Source of the DNA: Pogonophryne albipinna
Taxonomy: Eukaryota; Chordata; Actinopteri; Perciformes; Artedidraconidae
Length of the DNA: 64,000 nt
Assembly: GCA_028583405.1 (NCBI GenBank)
Contig: CM053251.1
Span: 5,676,983-5,740,982, forward strand
Direction of reading: 5' to 3'
In this document: positions 37,001-54,206 of the stretch, in pieces
Layout: the number at the start of each line of letters is the position of its first letter
Position numbering within the stretch: the stretch's first letter is position 1
The notes under the pieces: model-generated
Seen by the model: the letters and a program-made list of their open reading frames with translations, nothing else
Told to the model about the DNA's origin: nothing
The model's database searches: none
Translations under genes and position numbers: made by a program

Positions 37001-39503
37001 CTCACGTCCATCAGCAGTCTCAAAGCGATGTCGTCCCTCACCCTCCCCTCCTCCCTCGCTCGGGACGCCAGGTTAGAGAACCAGGTCAGAGGCATCCAGT
37101 ACTTGTTGAAGTCCGAGTGCAGAGACTCAAAATGATTCAGCTCGTGTGTCGTCATAAATCCTGTACACAGACCACAAGGTACACAGCGTACATTTTGTAT
37201 TGAACATGTCAGAAACAAAACATACAACAATAATGATACTTTTTTTTTTACATAATGCACGGAAGTATGAAGGAGCAGTACAGCATAAACAAGGACACTA
37301 TACAGTATGAGGTCTTTGGCTTTATTCAGAATGGCTATTGATTTGGATATAAATATGTCAAGCATCATCATACATCAACATCATTTCAATCTGGCACTTT
37401 GCCTTAAGAAACAGTACAAACAGGGCAATGGAGAAATACATACTCAAAATACTGATTTAAAGAGAGAGGGATGTAAGCTTGAGACATCTGGAGATGGAGC
37501 GGATGGATTCTTTACACAGATATGTACTTCTGATGTAATGCATATTAATGTGTCTTATTAATGCAGAGATGTTCCTTTTTTTCCACCTGAACATCAATTG
37601 TTTTTTAAATTGTTAAAGGTTAAACATTGTTTTAGTATGTTAGGCTTTGACAGATCATTTTAAACAGTTGAATTCATCAAATGGAAAAGCATCCCTTTTG
37701 GGTTTTGTGTGACTTTGTCTCAAAAATGTTACTTTAAAATCAGCTGGGTAACTATAATGTTATATTACATTTTACAAGCAACACCTTCTTGTTCAAATGA
37801 ATTCATGAAAACTTCAGGTTTTAGAGAATTGTATTCCATTCTATTTCTATGTAACTACTGTTATACTTTTTTAATGTTATTATATGTTACTACTATCTGT
37901 GTTTTTAATTGTTGTTTTACTTTTATGCATGCAATACGACATCAAGTCAAATTCCTCGTACGTGTCAACCTGGTAATAAACCTGATTCTGAAATGTCCAA
38001 AGGAACAGCAGGACTTTAATACTGCACTAAATGTAACCCGTACCCTCCCCTCTCTATCCCTCACCGGCCTCCACGATGTGCTCCATGGTCGGGAACCTCT
38101 TGAGGACTCTGGTGCTGATGGAGCGCAGGATGAGGACGGAGGATAGGTTGACGTATCTCATGAGGGTCCGTCGCAGCAGACGCCCCCTCTCGTCCGTCCC
38201 GTGCACGTTTCCAGAAACCACCATCATCAGGTTGTCAGGCAGAGGGAAGTTGGTGTACTGACCCCACCACCTGTTGAAGGCCAGGGTCACATAGAAGCCT
38301 GCACAAACAGTGAGATGCATCCAATAGAGAACATTCTTTAAATTCATTTCGGCTGTGTGACATACATTTTGGTAAGGGATGTAAGTTGTGCTTTTTTCTT
38401 ATTATTTTGGAAGTTCATCCTCAGCTCCTATAATAGGTCTATAATAAACAGTCCAACAAAAATACAAATACATAAACACAAAAATCACCCCTCTGAAACC
38501 CATTAAAACCACATTTGTATCTCACTGCCATAACATTATTCATCATATTACATCAGCCCTTGCTTCAACATGTGTAGTTTTTTCTTATTGTATACTTGCT
38601 GCTGTATTATGTGTAAGATGAAATTTAACATAATCAGCTGCTAATCATTGACGTTGAACCCCCCTAGTTAAATAAAAGGAAAACATTTTAATTCAATTTG
38701 ATACTGCTGATAAATAAGGATTTTAGTAAAAAAAAACACTGTTAAAATTATAAATAATATTATTACATAGTATGTAATACAGTAAGTGATTTTTTTTTTA
38801 CATTTGATACTGTACAAAAATGTTAAAAGGCATCAAAATCAAAATGTTTGCTAATCATTGACATATCCCAGAGTTTTATTTTAAAATTAAAACAAAAACA
38901 CAATCATTTTATTAAAAACTATAAATGATTAAAATATAGAAAATTATTATTTGATAGTCACTTCAAGGACTGAGATGGTTGAAAAGGATATCTAATTCAA
39001 AGAATAATTTAAAAGTTTGTGGCATTTTTATGTAAGAGAGATTTTTAATGATCTAATTACTTCAGAGCAACTTGATTAAAAAGGAGACACACGGGTTAGG
39101 TGTCTTATCTTTTCAGGCTGTGGTGACGTATCTTCAGATTATGTGACGGAGAGGTCCGACTCACCCAGGACGAACAGAACTGGGATGAAGTTGGTGTTGG
39201 TGAACTGGTCGCAGTAAAGGGAGATCCGCTCAAACAGATCCTGCTGCTTCGGGGAGAGGAGGAACCTGGGAGGAGAATTAAAACACCAGAAGCAAACACT
39301 TAATCATACTAAGCACACAGCAGAATTAAAAGATGGAATCAGTGCATTTACCTGTAAAACACACTGAAGAACACATAAACCCCGCAGAAGAGCAGGAAGT
39401 CTTTGTAGAGCAGCTTGTAGATGCTTCCCTTCCACCGGAGCAGCAGCTTGCAGAAACCCCCAAATCGAGCGTCGGCCACCTCAAGAGTGTAAGAAACTGT
39501 CAT
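34073..39503 (-). CDS. best4: Bestrophin-family calcium-activated anion channel (BEST4-like), 9 exons
   Basis: Coding exons on the minus strand: 39352-39503, 39165-39265, 38065-38298, 37006-37160, 36813-36890, 36428-36580, 36250-36330, 34932-35086, 34073-34343. They join in phase to 459 residues. The start [20 protein letters not shown] is typical of bestrophins. The neck helix reads [14 protein letters not shown], with I78, F82 and F86 at the usual gate positions. The acidic Ca-binding clasp is [13 protein letters not shown] (acidic E302-D306). Late membrane helices include [19 protein letters not shown]. The tail is short and variable, which fits BEST4 (human about 473 aa) better than BEST1 or BEST3. 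Neighbours hectd3 and rps8 support BEST4 by synteny. The protein forms a pentameric plasma-membrane channel. The intron 7 donor is GTTCAAATC, altered by an inserted LINE tail. Confidence 0.9.
34372..34870. mobile_element. TTAA-type minisatellite MITE, copy 3 (single unit)
   Basis: It starts AGGTCACCTATTATACTG after TTAA (34368-34371) and ends TTGACCT before TTTAA. The left 440 bp match copy 2 closely. Only one complete 37-bp unit plus a partial one is present (about 34820-34857). It lies in intron 8 of the bestrophin gene. Confidence 0.85.
35225..35740. repeat. Degenerate TGTCTCTTTGTGGTCATT repeat
   Basis: Loose tandem repeats of about 17-20 bp (TGTCTCTTTGTGGTCATT and variants) fill this part of the bestrophin intron 7. 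They are too diverged to count units reliably. Confidence 0.65.
35745..36248 (+). mobile_element. LINE/SINE 3' end with TTGAT tail, abutting a splice donor
   Basis: The fragment includes CCCTGAGGTTTCTCCCATTT and ends GCTATATAAATAAA followed by TTGATTTGATTTGATTTGA. It is a common fish retroposon 3' end. Three tandem 17-bp units (GGGTCTAAGGACAGA and so on) sit at 36035-36085. The tail runs to within one or two bases of the exon 7 donor of the bestrophin gene, on the opposite strand. Confidence 0.75.
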
Positions 39504-41613
39504 GTCTGGGTTCGCTACAGCTGAATAATCCTGGAAAATATCAATATGTGATGCATGAATTATGATGTATACATTATATTACAACAATCTCCCTTTAAAA
39601 TACAATATCAATCAGTGTCTCACCTGTGAATGCAGGTGAGTCACCTGGTGCGGCCGTCCTGGGAGGAAGAGCTCTTCCTCTGGCTCTCAATTTAAACCTC
39701 TCTGTTGTCGTCATAAATGAACTTTACTAATTTATTACCTGGGAACCTGAAGATACACACCTATAGTAACTCAGCGAGTGTGCAGTTGTATCCACGAATG
39801 GTAATGTTAGGGACTTATTTTGTGTGATCAGATAATATTATATCATTGATATAATGTATGAAGACAGAAGCAAATTCCCCCAGTGTTTAAAAAGTATTGA
39901 TTACAGTTCAATTCAGTTCTTTGATAAAAGTTGATATGAGAGTTTGTGTTTTCACAGAGCTGTAAATGTCCAACATGATTTAAACCGGATTTTCTGGACT
40001 TTTTATGAATGATTAATCTACAGATTATTTTCATAAATAACTCAATAAATAGTTGGCAGTAAAAACGTGTTGGAATATAATAAAAACAAGATTAAGAAAA
40101 AGAAAGAAGAATATAGTCATACGAATAATCATCACCATAATAAGGTATATAATAATAATAATAGGTTTTGTCATTGTTTGTTTGTTTTGAAAACTTGATG
40201 ACAACCATCTTTGTTGTTCTCTTATATATTCATATTTTACTTCATATATCCTTTTAAAAGAAGTGTTTCCCATTAATTAATTAATTGTATCTCTGTTTTC
40301 TTTTTGTTGCTAATTAATTCCTTAGTGTCATGTTGAAATCTTGAATGTAATGTAATTTTACCCCTACTCTAATACAAAATTATACAACAGAAAAATATGT
40401 AGAAACAACGCAAAAGAGGTTTCATTTTCTGTTTATTTAATATTGATTTGAACTTTCCCTTAACAAGAAACGTTGCTAATGCAAATAAAAACAACCGCAC
40501 AAATATAAAAGACAGATATACAATAATCTCAAAAACACATGTTCAAAAGAAACAGGAAGTAACATAGACGGTTAAGCGTAGCCCTTGATGGTTAAAAACA
40601 GTTATATATATTTTTATATTGAGAGTATAAAACAGTATTTTGAGTATTTTTCCACATCTAGTATCCGTTCCAGATTCTTCTAAAATCAGGACACATGACC
40701 TCTGTTATCTGAGAGAAACCGATGCCTGGCCACAGAAAATCAAATAACCCACAGATTGATTTGCACAGCAGAGTTATTTACTGTCCGGTGATAAAAACAC
40801 GTTTACAGCGTCAGATGAGTTCGTCTCTCAGTCTGTTGTCATTGGCTGCTGTGCTCTGCTCACTTGTTTGTTTTTCACATCGTTACAGAGTGTGTTGTAA
40901 ATCTGTTTTATCCTCTGTTTGCTCTCCGCTCAGCTGACAGGATATTTATGAGACCGTCTATCCTCCATCAGAGCCGGAAAACCCTGTGGACTTCCCTTTA
41001 TTATTTATCAGCAGAATGTGAGCCTCTCTGACTGCAGATTTAACTCAATGCATTTATTACGTATAGATGTATGCGTTCATCTTAATAAAGTGTTTTTTCT
41101 TTGGCTGATAAATGACAGATGTAGTTCCTGTCACTAGAGGGCGCTCTCGTTGAGCAGCAGGCTCTCAGCAGGCTCTCAGCCCTGAGGCCTGTCGTCTGTA
41201 TTTATCTCATAAACAAAGAAACATTAAGGCTATTGACAGAAAACAGTGAAAGAGCATCTGACACATTTAATGTCCTGCTCATTTAAAACACTGAAAGAAC
41301 AAATCAGCTGTTTGTACCCATCTTGTTTTAATTGTGTTGTCTATAAAGCACATTATTACAATTTCCTATAATCTTAATTGTTCTTTTTCAACTGAAATAT
41401 GCAGTAGTGGACTAAGAACACATACTCAAGTCCTGTTAATAAGTATAATTGAAGTAACTTAGTTGACTATTTTAATACACCCTACATTTTGGAGTCCAAT
41501 ATTATATTGACACCGATAGTTATTGTGCGGATTCAGATTATTGATACATAAGTGATAAGATATAGATTTTATTGGCTGACTGTTTTTCTTGCAATTAAAG
41601 GGTGGGAGAGTGT
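39504..41613. other. Upstream of best4-like gene; nothing firm
   Basis: The region presumably includes the bestrophin promoter and any 5' non-coding exon, but I could not place a start site. AT-rich sequence with no recognised coding similarity; CAGCAGGCTCTCAGCAGGC near 41155 is a short tandem. Confidence 0.4.
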
Positions 41614-41912
41614 TGTGACGACCCCTGCCTTGTTATCTCTGGTGTGTGTCCTTTAAGGTTTTCCCTTTGGTCTCTCAGCTGGGATTGAGGACACCTGGCG
41701 GCCGGTACCAGAGGGTTAAAGGGCCTGAGTGAGACCTGCAATCTCTGGCAGGAGGACGCAACGCAAAGAGCAGCCACGACCAGCTGACCTCTTGTTTCGT
41801 CGTTTGTTTCGCCTGTTTGTGTCCTTCAGCAGCAGTGAATAAACTCTTTTTTTCTATTCAGGCCCTCGTTTTGTGTCGCGCGTTTGTTGTGGCTGAGAGC
41901 CAAGCCATGACA
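41614..41912 (+). repeat. 5' LTR
   Basis: It starts TGTGACGACCCCTGCC and ends AAGCCATGACA. It has AATAAA in GTGAATAAACTC near 41836. It is about 95 percent identical by eye to the 3' LTR; differences include a 4-bp change in TGTGTGTCC and an extra AAGCC near the end. Confidence 0.9.
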
Positions 41913-41915
41913 GCG

Positions 41916-41927
41916 GGGGGCTCGTCC
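41916..41927 (+). promoter_or_regulatory. Primer binding site, tRNA-Pro type
   Basis: GGGGGCTCGTCC lies 3 bases after the LTR end. It matches, by memory, the first part of the tRNA-Pro primer site known from gammaretroviruses (TGGGGGCTCGTCC), except for the leading T. That is an unusual primer for a Ty3/Gypsy-like element. Confidence 0.6.
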
Positions 41928-43274
41928 ACTTCTTTTTATCTGTGATACAGCAACGGATAGGTGAGATTTGTGTTGGGAGTTGGTGCGCGTGTATACGTTT
42001 GTTGGGAGCGCGTTTGCAGTGCGGCCGGTTTCTTTGTTTCGGCTCATTGTGGGAAGGACATTAGATTTCAGATTGTTGTTTGGGGGACTGATTTGATTAC
42101 TTTGTGAGGCTTTGATTTGTTTGGTATTATATTTCGGGAGAGTGGTTGCTTTATGGGATTAGTTTTGTATCATAAAGATAAAGCAACACTATGAGTTTAA
42201 AAGAAAAAAAAACTAAGTCAAGCAAAATAAAATCAATTTCAAAAATAAAACTATAAGTTGCAAACAAATCATTTGTGTAATCATGTAAACTATAAGTATG
42301 TTTTCTTTGTTTTAACATAGGTTTTTGTTTGCAGTTCTTGTTTCTTCTTTCTCAATGATCAGACTTTTGCTCCCTCCCTTTTTTGTTTGAGATTTTGACA
42401 CAAACATCCCAGGTGGGCGGGACTTTCAGGGGTGTGTCCCCATTGGCTACTCAGTTTTTGAGTGACAGCCCACTACACCACAGATCATACAGTGCAACTT
42501 ATGCAGCAAACTCCGGTGTCCACTCGGCCACGTTAGTGTTGGTGTCTCCTGGGGGGTTTTCATGAACATATCGGACTTATTTTATGGATTGCAGTGCATT
42601 ATACTTGTGATGTGTAGTTCATACTTTATTCCAACTTTAAATATTGTAATACCTGAACACACTGCTGCTGTTAAATAAATTCCCAATTTGGGATTGATAA
42701 AGTGTCCGTCTGTCTATTTATTTTATAGATTAAAAAAACACATCTATGTATTTTTAAGCTAATGGTGATACACAATATAAACTGTATACTATTATTTTTC
42801 AAAGACATGTTACATTTCAAAAGCATATATTGCTATGTTTAGGACAAACAATTAAAGACTGCTTTAATTGAACAAATTCTGCAATATAAAAGTGGCAGAT
42901 TTGCTTTATTATACAGACCAGACCTAGGCTGCATACCAACACAATTAGGAACATGCTCACATCTTACTATGTTGGTCTGAAGAGCTGAAGCATTCATACA
43001 CAATGGATAAAACCGGTGTTGTTTCATTCTATATCCTGTGAAAAAATGATATACATTTAGCATTAAAAATTCGACATACTATTCCTAGCCTGAGGAAGAT
43101 CTGAATAATCAATAGATTTGAATGGAATCTCTAACATTTTCATGTAGAATAAAGACAAAAGAGTGATTATACAAATTACATTTATTGAAATTTGAACCAG
43201 AAGATGAAGTCTCAAAGAATGTTTTAAATAAAAGGACATAAAACAAAAAGGTGGATAATAATAAAATCTATTAA

Positions 43275-44249
43275 AGGGGGGGTAGGTAAGTTTGAGAAAC
43301 CGGCTCGAGATACACTTTTTGTTATATTCCATGGAATGCTCTTAACATCCCGATAGCAATGCATATCTTAAGTGCTTTGACAAAAAATCCATACAAAAAT
43401 GTCATCTGTGGAAGCCGTAATACTGTAAAAAGTACGACGGCTAAACGGATTGGTTTGCCGTCCTGTCTGTCAGCCTTCCATCTCAGCAAATTAGGAACAA
43501 AAACAAAGTGGAAACTAGGAGAATTCAAACCAGAGTCAATATCGGATTTGCTTTTCAACGATGGCGACAACTGATGCAACACACCTATGGGGGTTATTCC
43601 CTATCTTTATTCAAGAGCGTGGTATTTACATTTGAGAGCATACTTTATGTATTTATTTCCCTCAAACCCTGTCCTCGCACTCAAATAGTGCCTGCTTGCA
43701 CTTAGATTTGCTCTGCTTCTGCTCAAACTGTACGCTTGCACTCAGATATATTGCTGCTTACGGATTTTTTCTGCTCTCAGATTTATTCTCTGCGCGCTCG
43801 AAACTTTTGTGCAACAATCCTGTCAAAATCCCTCAACCAATAGGAGGCCAGGTGTCCTTGCGGGTGCGTTCGTTTTACTTATTACAGCGTCCCGTAAGGG
43901 CGGTTACTCTTTGGTTTGTCTTTGGTGCGATGACAGGGTTTGAGTGAAGGAAATCAATAAAGTATGCTCTCAAATGTAAATACCACGCTCTTGAATAAAG
44001 ATAGGGAATAACCCCCATACACACCGAGTTGAAATCTGACGCCGTGGTCGCTCTTTTTCTCTTGGACAGGTTTTGTATGGTTTACAATTCCCCTGAACTA
44101 TATAGCCAACCTAAGTCATGTGCGCGTTCATGTGTGTTGGAGGAGGTGCTCTGTAAGGAAGTCTGAAGGAAGGGGCGGATTATTTTCGGCTGTGTACTTT
44201 CAAATTTTAGTGCACTCGAGCCGGTTTCTCAAACTTACCTACCCCCCCT
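43275..44249. mobile_element. TTAA-type MITE with AGGGGGGGTAGGTAAG ends
   Basis: It is flanked by TTAA (43271-43274 and 44250-44253). The ends AGGGGGGGTAGGTAAG and CTTACCTACCCCCCCT are perfect inverted copies, followed by TTTGAGAAACCGGCTCGAG on both arms. It is itself split by a 430-bp mariner-type MITE. A relative lies at about 60470-60820. Confidence 0.85.
43588..44017. mobile_element. Mariner-like foldback MITE, TA target
   Basis: The inverted ends are over 60 bp long, from TGGGGGTTATTCCCTATC at the left and mirrored at the right, sharing AAGAGCGTGGTATTTACATT. TA flanks both sides (43586-43587, 44018-44019). It is the youngest layer of a three-deep nest inside the LTR element. Confidence 0.85.
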
Positions 44250-46195
44250 TTAAATGTATATGTAAAGGTCAAATGAAATGACACTGAGCCAGTGATAACA
44301 GTAACGCCAGCGTGGATGAAGCTGGTGCAGGTCTTTCTTCATGCCCCCCCTCCGTGCTGTCCCCTCAGAGGAAGTGGGAAAACGGGATAAGACTCTGGAC
44401 GCCACGCTGTCTCAATGATCCACACTGTTAATATGAGAGGAAAATAAATGTTTTAGGAAATGAAAAATATGAAGTTAACAAATAAAACACAGCTCATGGA
44501 CGGTAGGTTTTCCTACAAAGTTAACTCAGCCTCCATTGATGTTCATATCAAATTAGCGTGTTAATAAAATAAGCTATCATGGCTTATACTTGCATATCTA
44601 AACAGAATCATGAAAACCTGTTGGTAGAGTCAGGCACACGAGTCTGTTTGAGTGTGTGCGCCAGTGTCTGAACGCTCACTCACTGCTAGCTATGTAGCTA
44701 ACTTTTAGGCTACTTAGTTTGCATTGTTATGGATCTAAAGGTAGCACAAGCTAACTTTCATAGCACAGCTTTACTTCCCACTTAACACAATAAAGAAACA
44801 GACCGTATAGCACAAACAACACAAATGATCAATACTTACATATATTTTCACTTGTAGTATTATAATAATTGAAATGCTGGTTCTTCTGGGGGTCTTCTGT
44901 CCACGCTCAGCTAGCTACCGCACCGCAGCTGCCTGTACTGTACAATCGCTGGAGGACTGGGCTGTCACTCAAAAACTGAGTAGCCAATGGGGACGCACCC
45001 CTGAAAGTCCCGCCCACCTGGGAGGTTTGTGATTGATTGATTGATTGAAAAGTTTATTAACAGCTTGTATATTGGGTACAGTACAGTACAGCTCAAAACA
45101 TACAATTGTTAAGGGGATGCAGACCAGAGAAAGACTTTCGTCTTGTTTACATCAGGGTCCCCCATTTCCAATTCATCATATCATTTAAGACATATAAGAC
45201 ATATTTGACATACAGATGGCTTATTTACAATTTACATACAGGTGGTTTTTTACATACAGATTGCTTATTTACAATTTTCATTTTAGATTTCGTTCTAATA
45301 CATCCTAACCGGACATTTAAGACATACCAAGTCTACAGATATACAGTTAGTAAAAGAGTCTAAAATGAGAGTATATACATAGATGGGGGGGGAAGCTGCC
45401 CATTGTACGACAGGTTGTGTCAGAATCTCAAACAAAAAATGAGGCAGCACAAAAGAGAAAGCTGCAGCGAGAGCAAAAGTGTGATCGTTGAGAAAGAAGA
45501 AACAAGAACTGCAAACAAAAACCTATGTTAAAACAAAGAAAAAAGACTTATAGTTCACATGATTACACAAATGATTTGTTTGCAACTTATAGTTTTATTT
45601 TTGAAATTTATTTTCTTTTGCTTGACTCAGTTTTTTTCTTCTTTTAAACTCATAGTTTTGCTTTATTCTGAGAAAGTGTTGCTTTATCTTTATGATACAA
45701 AACTAATCCCATACTGCTTCTAGTTGTTCTTAGCCGTGGTCAGCTGTTTGTTTTGTTTTTTTCCTTTCTCTCTTGTGTGGGTTTGTTGGTGCGTTGCATG
45801 TGGAGCGGTGCGGAACGGTGCGGAGTTTTCCCTGGCAGGTTAAGCGGCGGTTCCCTTGGGATAGTTGAGCGGGGTGTGTAGTGTTGCGGAGAAAGTGGTT
45901 GAAGCTTTGGCTTGGGAGCATGGCCGTGGTCTCAGTAGTGTTGCTAGCTTGCTAGTCGCTTTGCTGGATTAGCGGTCTCCAGTGCATAAATACCCACCAC
46001 AAGTAACTGCATGAAGACTAGGGAGGAGATTAGTCAGTGGGATGGTGAGTTAGTGGGGAAACTCCAATCAAGAAATGAGTGTTCCACTTTGGACGCGTAA
46101 TAAACGTGGTGGTATCTGTCCGGTTGGTTTTTGTTCTCTTCTTTCGGTTTAAAGGTCCGGTGTTGTGTTCCGGTGAGGGGTCGGTGTAAATTAAG

Positions 46196-48189
<1,994 letters not shown>

Positions 48190-48462
48190 GGAAACATGGG
48201 CCGTGACGGTAATGTATTGTCTGTCATAATGTTTGATAAATCGTTCTCGCTCTGCCCATCCTTTTATAGTGTGCTTCTCAGGTTGCTTACCTGCGTGGCT
48301 AAAGATGTGGCTGGGTGTGGGAGGAGCGGTTGGCAGTGTGAGGGTTGTATGTTGCAATTGTTGGTTTTGTTGGAAGTGGGGTGCCGTATGTCTTGTATTT
48401 TTGTTGTTCATTACTGGTGTTTTTTTTGTTTTGTCAGGGTTGGTGTGACTTTAAGGGGGGGG

Positions 48463-48763
48463 TGTGACGACCCCTGCCTTGTTATCTCTGGTGTGTGTAT
48501 GTTCTTTTAAGGTTTTCCCTTTGGTCCATCAGCTGGGATTGAGGACACCTGGCGGCCGGTACCAGAGGGTTAAAGGGCCTGAGTGAGACCTGCAATCTCT
48601 CTCTGGCAGGAGGACGCAGCAAAGAGCAGCCACGACCAGCTGACCTCTTGTTTCGTCGTTTGTTTCGCCTGTTTGTGTCCTTCAGCAGCAGTGAATAAAC
48701 TCTTTTTTTCTATTCACGCCCTCGTTTTCTGTCGCGCGTTTGTTGTGGCTGAGAGCCATGACA
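48463..48763 (+). repeat. 3' LTR
   Basis: It starts TGTGACGACCCC directly after the purine tract TTTAAGGGGGGGG. It ends GAGAGCCATGACA. Downstream GCGGTGGG resembles the bases after the 5' LTR (GCGGGGGG), which could be chance or a remnant of a tandem copy. Confidence 0.9.
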
Positions 48764-49190
48764 GCGGTGGGATTGAAATGAAGATTTAGATTTGTCAGCA
48801 TGTGTGTATCTTTACTGAATCTGTATCACTTGCTTTTGTTAAAAAACTGAGAAAATTAATAAAAATATTTACCATAAAAACACCCAAAATGTTAAGCTCC
48901 TCTCTACTGTCTTATTCCTGAGATATCCAGAAATGATGCCCACTGGTATATAAAGTATTTCAAAAATGAATATCACATGATCTCATACATATTACTCTGA
49001 AATCGACAAATGCAAAAAAACTTTGGGACTTGTAACATTTGTCCACTGTTGAATTGTTACTTTTACTTAGGTTAAATATCTGAGGACTTTTTCTACCTGT
49101 ATAAGTACGACACAAAAATATAATTTAAAAACTGTTTTACGCTTACTTTCCACTTTTTCATGTGTGTCTCTATCCCATTTTAATCTAGAG
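48764..49190. other. Intergenic, nothing recognised
   Basis: AT-rich sequence between the LTR element and the next MITE. No gene or repeat ends were seen. Confidence 0.4.
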
Positions 49191-49705
49191 CAGGGGGGTC
49201 AAACTCAATTTCATCACGGGCCACATCAGCATTATGGTTGCACTCAACGGGCCGGTTGTAACTTGAAGACTTTATAAAAATACATATATAAATATTTAAT
49301 ATATATAAATTAATGTATTATACAATTACATTATTGCCTCCGCATTGGATTATTATCGGATAGGGTAATAACTTCATAATTAATTACGTCTGAAAGCAGA
49401 AGTCTGGGGCAAATAATTGCAAGTCTCTTCAGTGAGAATGTCACAAAATGATTTAAAAAGAAAAGCCACATTCTGGAGAAAAAGTCAAAATCCAAAAAAT
49501 GAAGTGACATTTTGAAGAAAAAAAGTCAAATTCTAAGAAAAAGTCAAATTTGAGATGCATTGTGGGACATGTAGTTTATGGGCAATGTGCTTCTGTAAAT
49601 CGGCATGTAATAAATATATTACATTCTTTCAGAGCTCTTGTGGGGCCACATGAAGTGAAGTCACGGGCCGGATTTGGCCCCCGGGCCTTGAGTTTGAAAC
49701 CCCTG
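49191..49705. mobile_element. hAT-type MITE (CAGGGG ends)
   Basis: It starts CAGGGGGGTCAAACTCA and ends TGAGTTTGAAACCCCTG. The flanks ATCTAGAG and ACCCAGAG agree in 6 of 8 bases. GGGCCGG-rich text lies near both ends (CACGGGCCGGATTTGGCCCC). It is 515 bp long with no transposase. Confidence 0.8.
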
Positions 49706-52993
<3,288 letters not shown>

Positions 52994-54205
52994 TCACGAG
53001 AGGCTGACGTTCTCATACTCTCCGTGGTCCGAGTCCTCAAGCTCGATCCCGGGCACCAGGCTGTAGTACTCGGTGCTCTGAGTGAGGTACGCCTTCTCTC
53101 TGTCAGTCGAGTCCTTCATCACCTCCGTCACGCTCACCGTGTCCAGCTCGGTCTTCTTGGTCCCTTCAGAGCCCGGAGGAACCTGCTTCCCCTCTGAGGA
53201 GCAGATGGAGGTCACACGAGGAAGAGACTCCACCGAACCCAGCTTAATCTCCACCTCTTCGTAGATGTCTCTGGTGCTGCCCAGCAGGGTGGAGGCTGGG
53301 CGGAGCAGCAACTGGTTCTTCAGGATCCCCTCTTTGTGTTCTGCTTTATTCTGATCGCCAGGCGTAGGTTTCTGCTTGCTGCGATGCTTCTGGCCGATAC
53401 TGGAGTTGGTAGCTCTCTTTTTCGAGGTGCTTAATGACGCTTCCTTCTTCTTCCTCTTCCTCCCGCAGCACCAGCAGAGCACCAGGGCAGAGAGGATGAG
53501 GAGCGGCAGCACGATGAAGAGCGCGGTGAGACCAGCTGGGCGGCACACGTCACTGATTCTCACCGAGAACACCGTCCTGCCGGCCAGGTGCCGAGGAGTC
53601 ACGCAGGTCAGGTTCCTCACCAGATCCTGCATCTTAACGGTCCTGTTCAACTTCCCAGCGTCCTCCAGGCCTTCCAGTAACAAACAAGAGCAATCCCACG
53701 GGTTCCCATCCAGATCCAGGGTTTGCAGACGGGGCCTCACAAGCACAGAGTCTGGGAGGAGGCGAAGCTGGTTCCCCTGCAGATTCAGCTTCTGGAGGAC
53801 GTCTGATTCCTGGAGGAAACCCTCAGGCAGCTCCTGAATCAGATTCCCGCTCAAATCCACCTCCGTTAGCCTCGGCTGCCCGCTTAGAAACCCCCTCGGC
53901 AACACTGTGAGTCTGTTATGACCCAAGAGAACCCTCTGTAAGGTAGACACGTCTTTACCGGTCATATTAACAGAGCTGATATTACAGAAGGAGAGATCCA
54001 GAGTCTTTATGTTTGTCTCGTTGGTGAACACAGACCAGTGCACATGGCTGAAAGTGGAGCCGGAGTAGTTCAAGCAACAGGCGTCAGCAGGTATCTCAAA
54101 GGGAAACTGGGATAAAACAGTGGCTTCTGGACACACACATGCTCCCACAGGTCCCATCTTCAACAGGAACAAGAAGATCAGCAGGGCGCCACGCTGGGAA
54201 GGCAT
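52994..54205 (-). CDS. Leucine-rich-repeat single-pass membrane protein with tyrosine motifs
   Basis: One exon encodes 403 residues from MPSQRG; the acceptor TTTCAG sits two bases before this ATG. A signal peptide (LLIFLFLLKMGPVGA), a Cys-rich N-cap (CVC, CCLNYSG), four to five LRRs (residues 66-168, such as LTEVDLSGNLIQELPEGF) and an LRR C-cap (NPWDCSC) lie outside. A membrane helix spans about 225-247, followed by a KRKKK stop. The tail has YEEV (Y315), YSLV (Y381) and YENV (Y397), the last two separated by 12 residues as in ITAM-like pairs. Exon 1 at 59899-60070 ends in frame with ATG ACC GTC ACA G, so the start could be five codons earlier. It loosely recalls LRRC25; I do not recognise it with confidence. 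Confidence 0.85.
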   Translation of the reverse strand: MPSQRGALLIFLFLLKMGPVGACVCPEATVLSQFPFEIPADACCLNYSGSTFSHVHWSVFTNETNIKTLDLSFCNISSVNMTGKDVSTLQRVLLGHNRLTVLPRGFLSGQPRLTEVDLSGNLIQELPEGFLQESDVLQKLNLQGNQLRLLPDSVLVRPRLQTLDLDGNPWDCSCLLLEGLEDAGKLNRTVKMQDLVRNLTCVTPRHLAGRTVFSVRISDVCRPAGLTALFIVLPLLILSALVLCWCCGRKRKKKEASLSTSKKRATNSSIGQKHRSKQKPTPGDQNKAEHKEGILKNQLLLRPASTLLGSTRDIYEEVEIKLGSVESLPRVTSICSSEGKQVPPGSEGTKKTELDTVSVTEVMKDSTDREKAYLTQSTEYYSLVPGIELEDSDHGEYENVSLS

Positions 54206-54206
54206 C

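Larger units (their letters stand above)
42154..45711. mobile_element. Foldback DNA element in the LTR leader, TA target
   Basis: The left arm from TGGGATTAGTTTTGTATC is mirrored by GATACAAAACTAATCCCA at the right, flanked by TA on both sides (42152-42153, 45712-45713). The arms match over about 350 bp, including AGTGACAGCCCA and CCCAGGTGGGCGGGAC. The right arm has gained an insert (about 45032-45415) with GATTGATTGATT. It contains further nested elements. TA targets suggest a Tc1/mariner-like origin. Confidence 0.8.

Noticed and set aside
53376..53837. Plus-strand open frame of 153 codons
   Set aside because: It is antisense to the LRR gene and shows no family resemblance.
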